A stretch of DNA of 54,074 bases from Bacteroidota bacterium (GTDB lineage: Bacteria; Bacteroidota; Bacteroidia; Flavobacteriales; Flavobacteriaceae), in assembly GCA_027621505.1 (NCBI GenBank), contig JAQCBK010000007.1:1-54074 (forward strand), given 5' to 3'. Below the pieces are notes generated by a model. That model saw only the letters and a list, made by a program, of their open reading frames with translations, was not told where the DNA came from and did no database searches. The position numbers and the translations under genes are program-made. Below, piece by piece: positions 53,252 to 54,074 of the stretch. How positions within the stretch are numbered: the stretch's first letter is position 1; each line of letters begins with the position of its first letter.

Positions 53252-53950
53252 TTGAAATCTCCTTTAATATTTGACAAGTTTGTTTATCTTCTCATCATTG
53301 CCAATGTACTGGCGATGATTTTGGAGTCCCATGTGTCGATTCGTAATGTTTACGGTGATTATTTCCATATTTTCGAGGCCATTTCTATTTATATCTTCTC
53401 TTTTGAGTATTTATACCGCATCCGCTTGGCCTATTTGGACAAACGTCTGAAAGGCGTTTGGAAATATGTGTTCAGTACCTTTGGTTTGATCGACCTGATT
53501 TCGATCTTGCCTTTCTACCTCAATCAATTTGTAAAAGTTGATGGAAGGTTCCTGCGGATCCTAAGATTGTTTCGTTTGACCCGTATCTTTAAATTGGGGA
53601 GAGGTAGCTCATCACTAAAGCTATTCGTTAAAGCTTTAAAGGGAGTGAGAAATGAGCTGAAATTTACCCTCTTTCTTTCTGTACTGGCCATTTTGTTCTC
53701 TGCCTCTGCCATTTACTATCTTGAAAACGAGGCCCAACCAGATAAATTTTCCAGTATTACAGAATCCATTTGGTGGGCCACTGTATCCCTAGCTACGGTA
53801 GGATATGGTGATGTTTATCCCATTACTGCCGGAGGCAAGATCTTTGCCTCTATCATTTCTTTGATCGGGATTGGAATTGTGGCCATTCCTACTGGGATTA
53901 TCTCTGCTTCTTTTGTTGAAGAAATTTATCAGTTAAGAAGAAAAAAATAA
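53252..53950 (+). CDS. voltage-gated-type potassium channel (ion transport protein)
   Basis: 232 residues. The start must be TTG at 53252, because a stop is three codons upstream and the nearby ATG gives a nine-codon frame. Four S1-S4 helices are followed by a pore loop. S4 has regularly spaced arginines (RFLRILRLFRLTR), the voltage-sensor pattern, and the selectivity filter is TVGYGD in SLATVGYGDVYP near residue 185. S6 follows, with little cytoplasmic tail. It should conduct K+ across the inner membrane and close or open with voltage. A small membrane ORF lies directly upstream. Confidence 0.92.
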   Translation: MKSPLIFDKFVYLLIIANVLAMILESHVSIRNVYGDYFHIFEAISIYIFSFEYLYRIRLAYLDKRLKGVWKYVFSTFGLIDLISILPFYLNQFVKVDGRFLRILRLFRLTRIFKLGRGSSSLKLFVKALKGVRNELKFTLFLSVLAILFSASAIYYLENEAQPDKFSSITESIWWATVSLATVGYGDVYPITAGGKIFASIISLIGIGIVAIPTGIISASFVEEIYQLRRKK

Positions 53951-53958
53951 AACTAATT

Positions 53959-53986
53959 TCTCTCTAAAACTTAATTTTTTAGGAGA
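53959..53986. repeat. weak hairpin after the ion-channel gene
   Basis: CTCTCTAAAA pairs with TTTTAGGAGAG with one bulged G around a seven-base loop. There is no T-run on the plus strand, so a terminator role is uncertain. Confidence 0.25.
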
Positions 53987-54041
53987 GCTACTAATAATGG
54001 TAATTTATACAGATATTTCAATTAAACATCTAGTTTATTGA

Positions 54042-54049
54042 TAGCTTTG
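54042..54049 (+). promoter_or_regulatory. promoter -7 element TAGCTTTG
   Basis: Exact TAnnTTTG match seven bases before an ATG at 54057, supporting the presence of a gene that begins at the window edge. Confidence 0.4.
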
Positions 54050-54056
54050 TAGGGAA

Positions 54057-54074
54057 ATGAAAAAGAATATTAGC
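54057..54074 (+). CDS. start of a further gene, cut by the window end
   Basis: ATG at 54057 followed by AAA AAG AAT ATT AGC (MKKNIS). The Lys-rich start is common in signal peptides, and the TAGCTTTG element is correctly placed upstream. Nothing more can be said. Confidence 0.35.

Overview
The window comes from a Bacteroidota chromosome, most likely a marine Flavobacteriaceae-type bacterium. Support: flavobacterial housekeeping gene order (tRNA-Asp, trxA, dnaE with a built-in exonuclease domain, mfd, a HTH-ACT protein, yraN, metG), a T9SS C-terminal sorting domain, many lipoproteins with K/Q/S-rich mature starts, almost no Shine-Dalgarno sequences, and promoters of the TTG-N19-TAnnTTTG type. 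No phage, insertion sequence, CRISPR array, rRNA or SusC/SusD pair was seen. No gene-free stretch exceeds 300 bases; the longest (52868-53158, 31690-31930, 34786-35008, 40044-40255) hold the regulatory elements listed.

Left part (1-34785), accessory and envelope functions. A forward cluster (36-7368) encodes a secreted esterase, a lipoprotein with heme motifs, DUF1549, LamG and DUF1553, a Tat-exported DUF1501 protein, and a membrane protein joining DUF2231, a c-type heme site and leucine-rich repeats. These families are best known from Planctomycetes and Verrucomicrobia. After rmuC, a lipase-like lipoprotein that has lost its catalytic residues, and tesB, there are two arylsulfatases and a forward Gfo/Idh oxidoreductase. 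Then comes a reverse eight-gene operon (25418 down to 15197): PhoD phosphatase, sulfatase, esterase, FGE-fold protein, Tat-targeted Gfo/Idh oxidoreductase, Tat-targeted TIM-barrel isomerase, DUF1800, and DUF1501 with a T9SS signal. This looks like periplasmic or surface processing of a sulfated or phosphorylated, acylated sugar compound. It is followed by an ECF sigma, putative anti-sigma, Spy-like sensor and outer-membrane protein operon; an LtaS-like phosphoglycerol transferase overlapping a diacylglycerol kinase; a DUF2867-type SDR protein; and a fourth sulfatase.

Right part (34964-54074) is mostly core genome: tRNA-Asp with a clear promoter and terminator, trxA, dnaE, mfd, yraN, metG, a histone-deacetylase-family protein, a CBS protein and an epimerase-like protein. 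A carotenoid operon (crtA-like, crtD/crtI-like, cruF-like) suggests monocyclic carotenoids of the myxol/saproxanthin kind. A voltage-gated-type potassium channel and the first codons of one more gene end the window.

Points of interest: two genes (yraN and the cruF-like gene) are frameshifted near their 3' ends; mfd has no ordinary start codon where its homologous N-terminus should begin; several genes have TAnnTTTG elements so close to the start that their leaders must be very short; a small RNA is predicted on the minus strand near 31710-31840; and a 37-bp palindrome sits at the start of the sigma operon.
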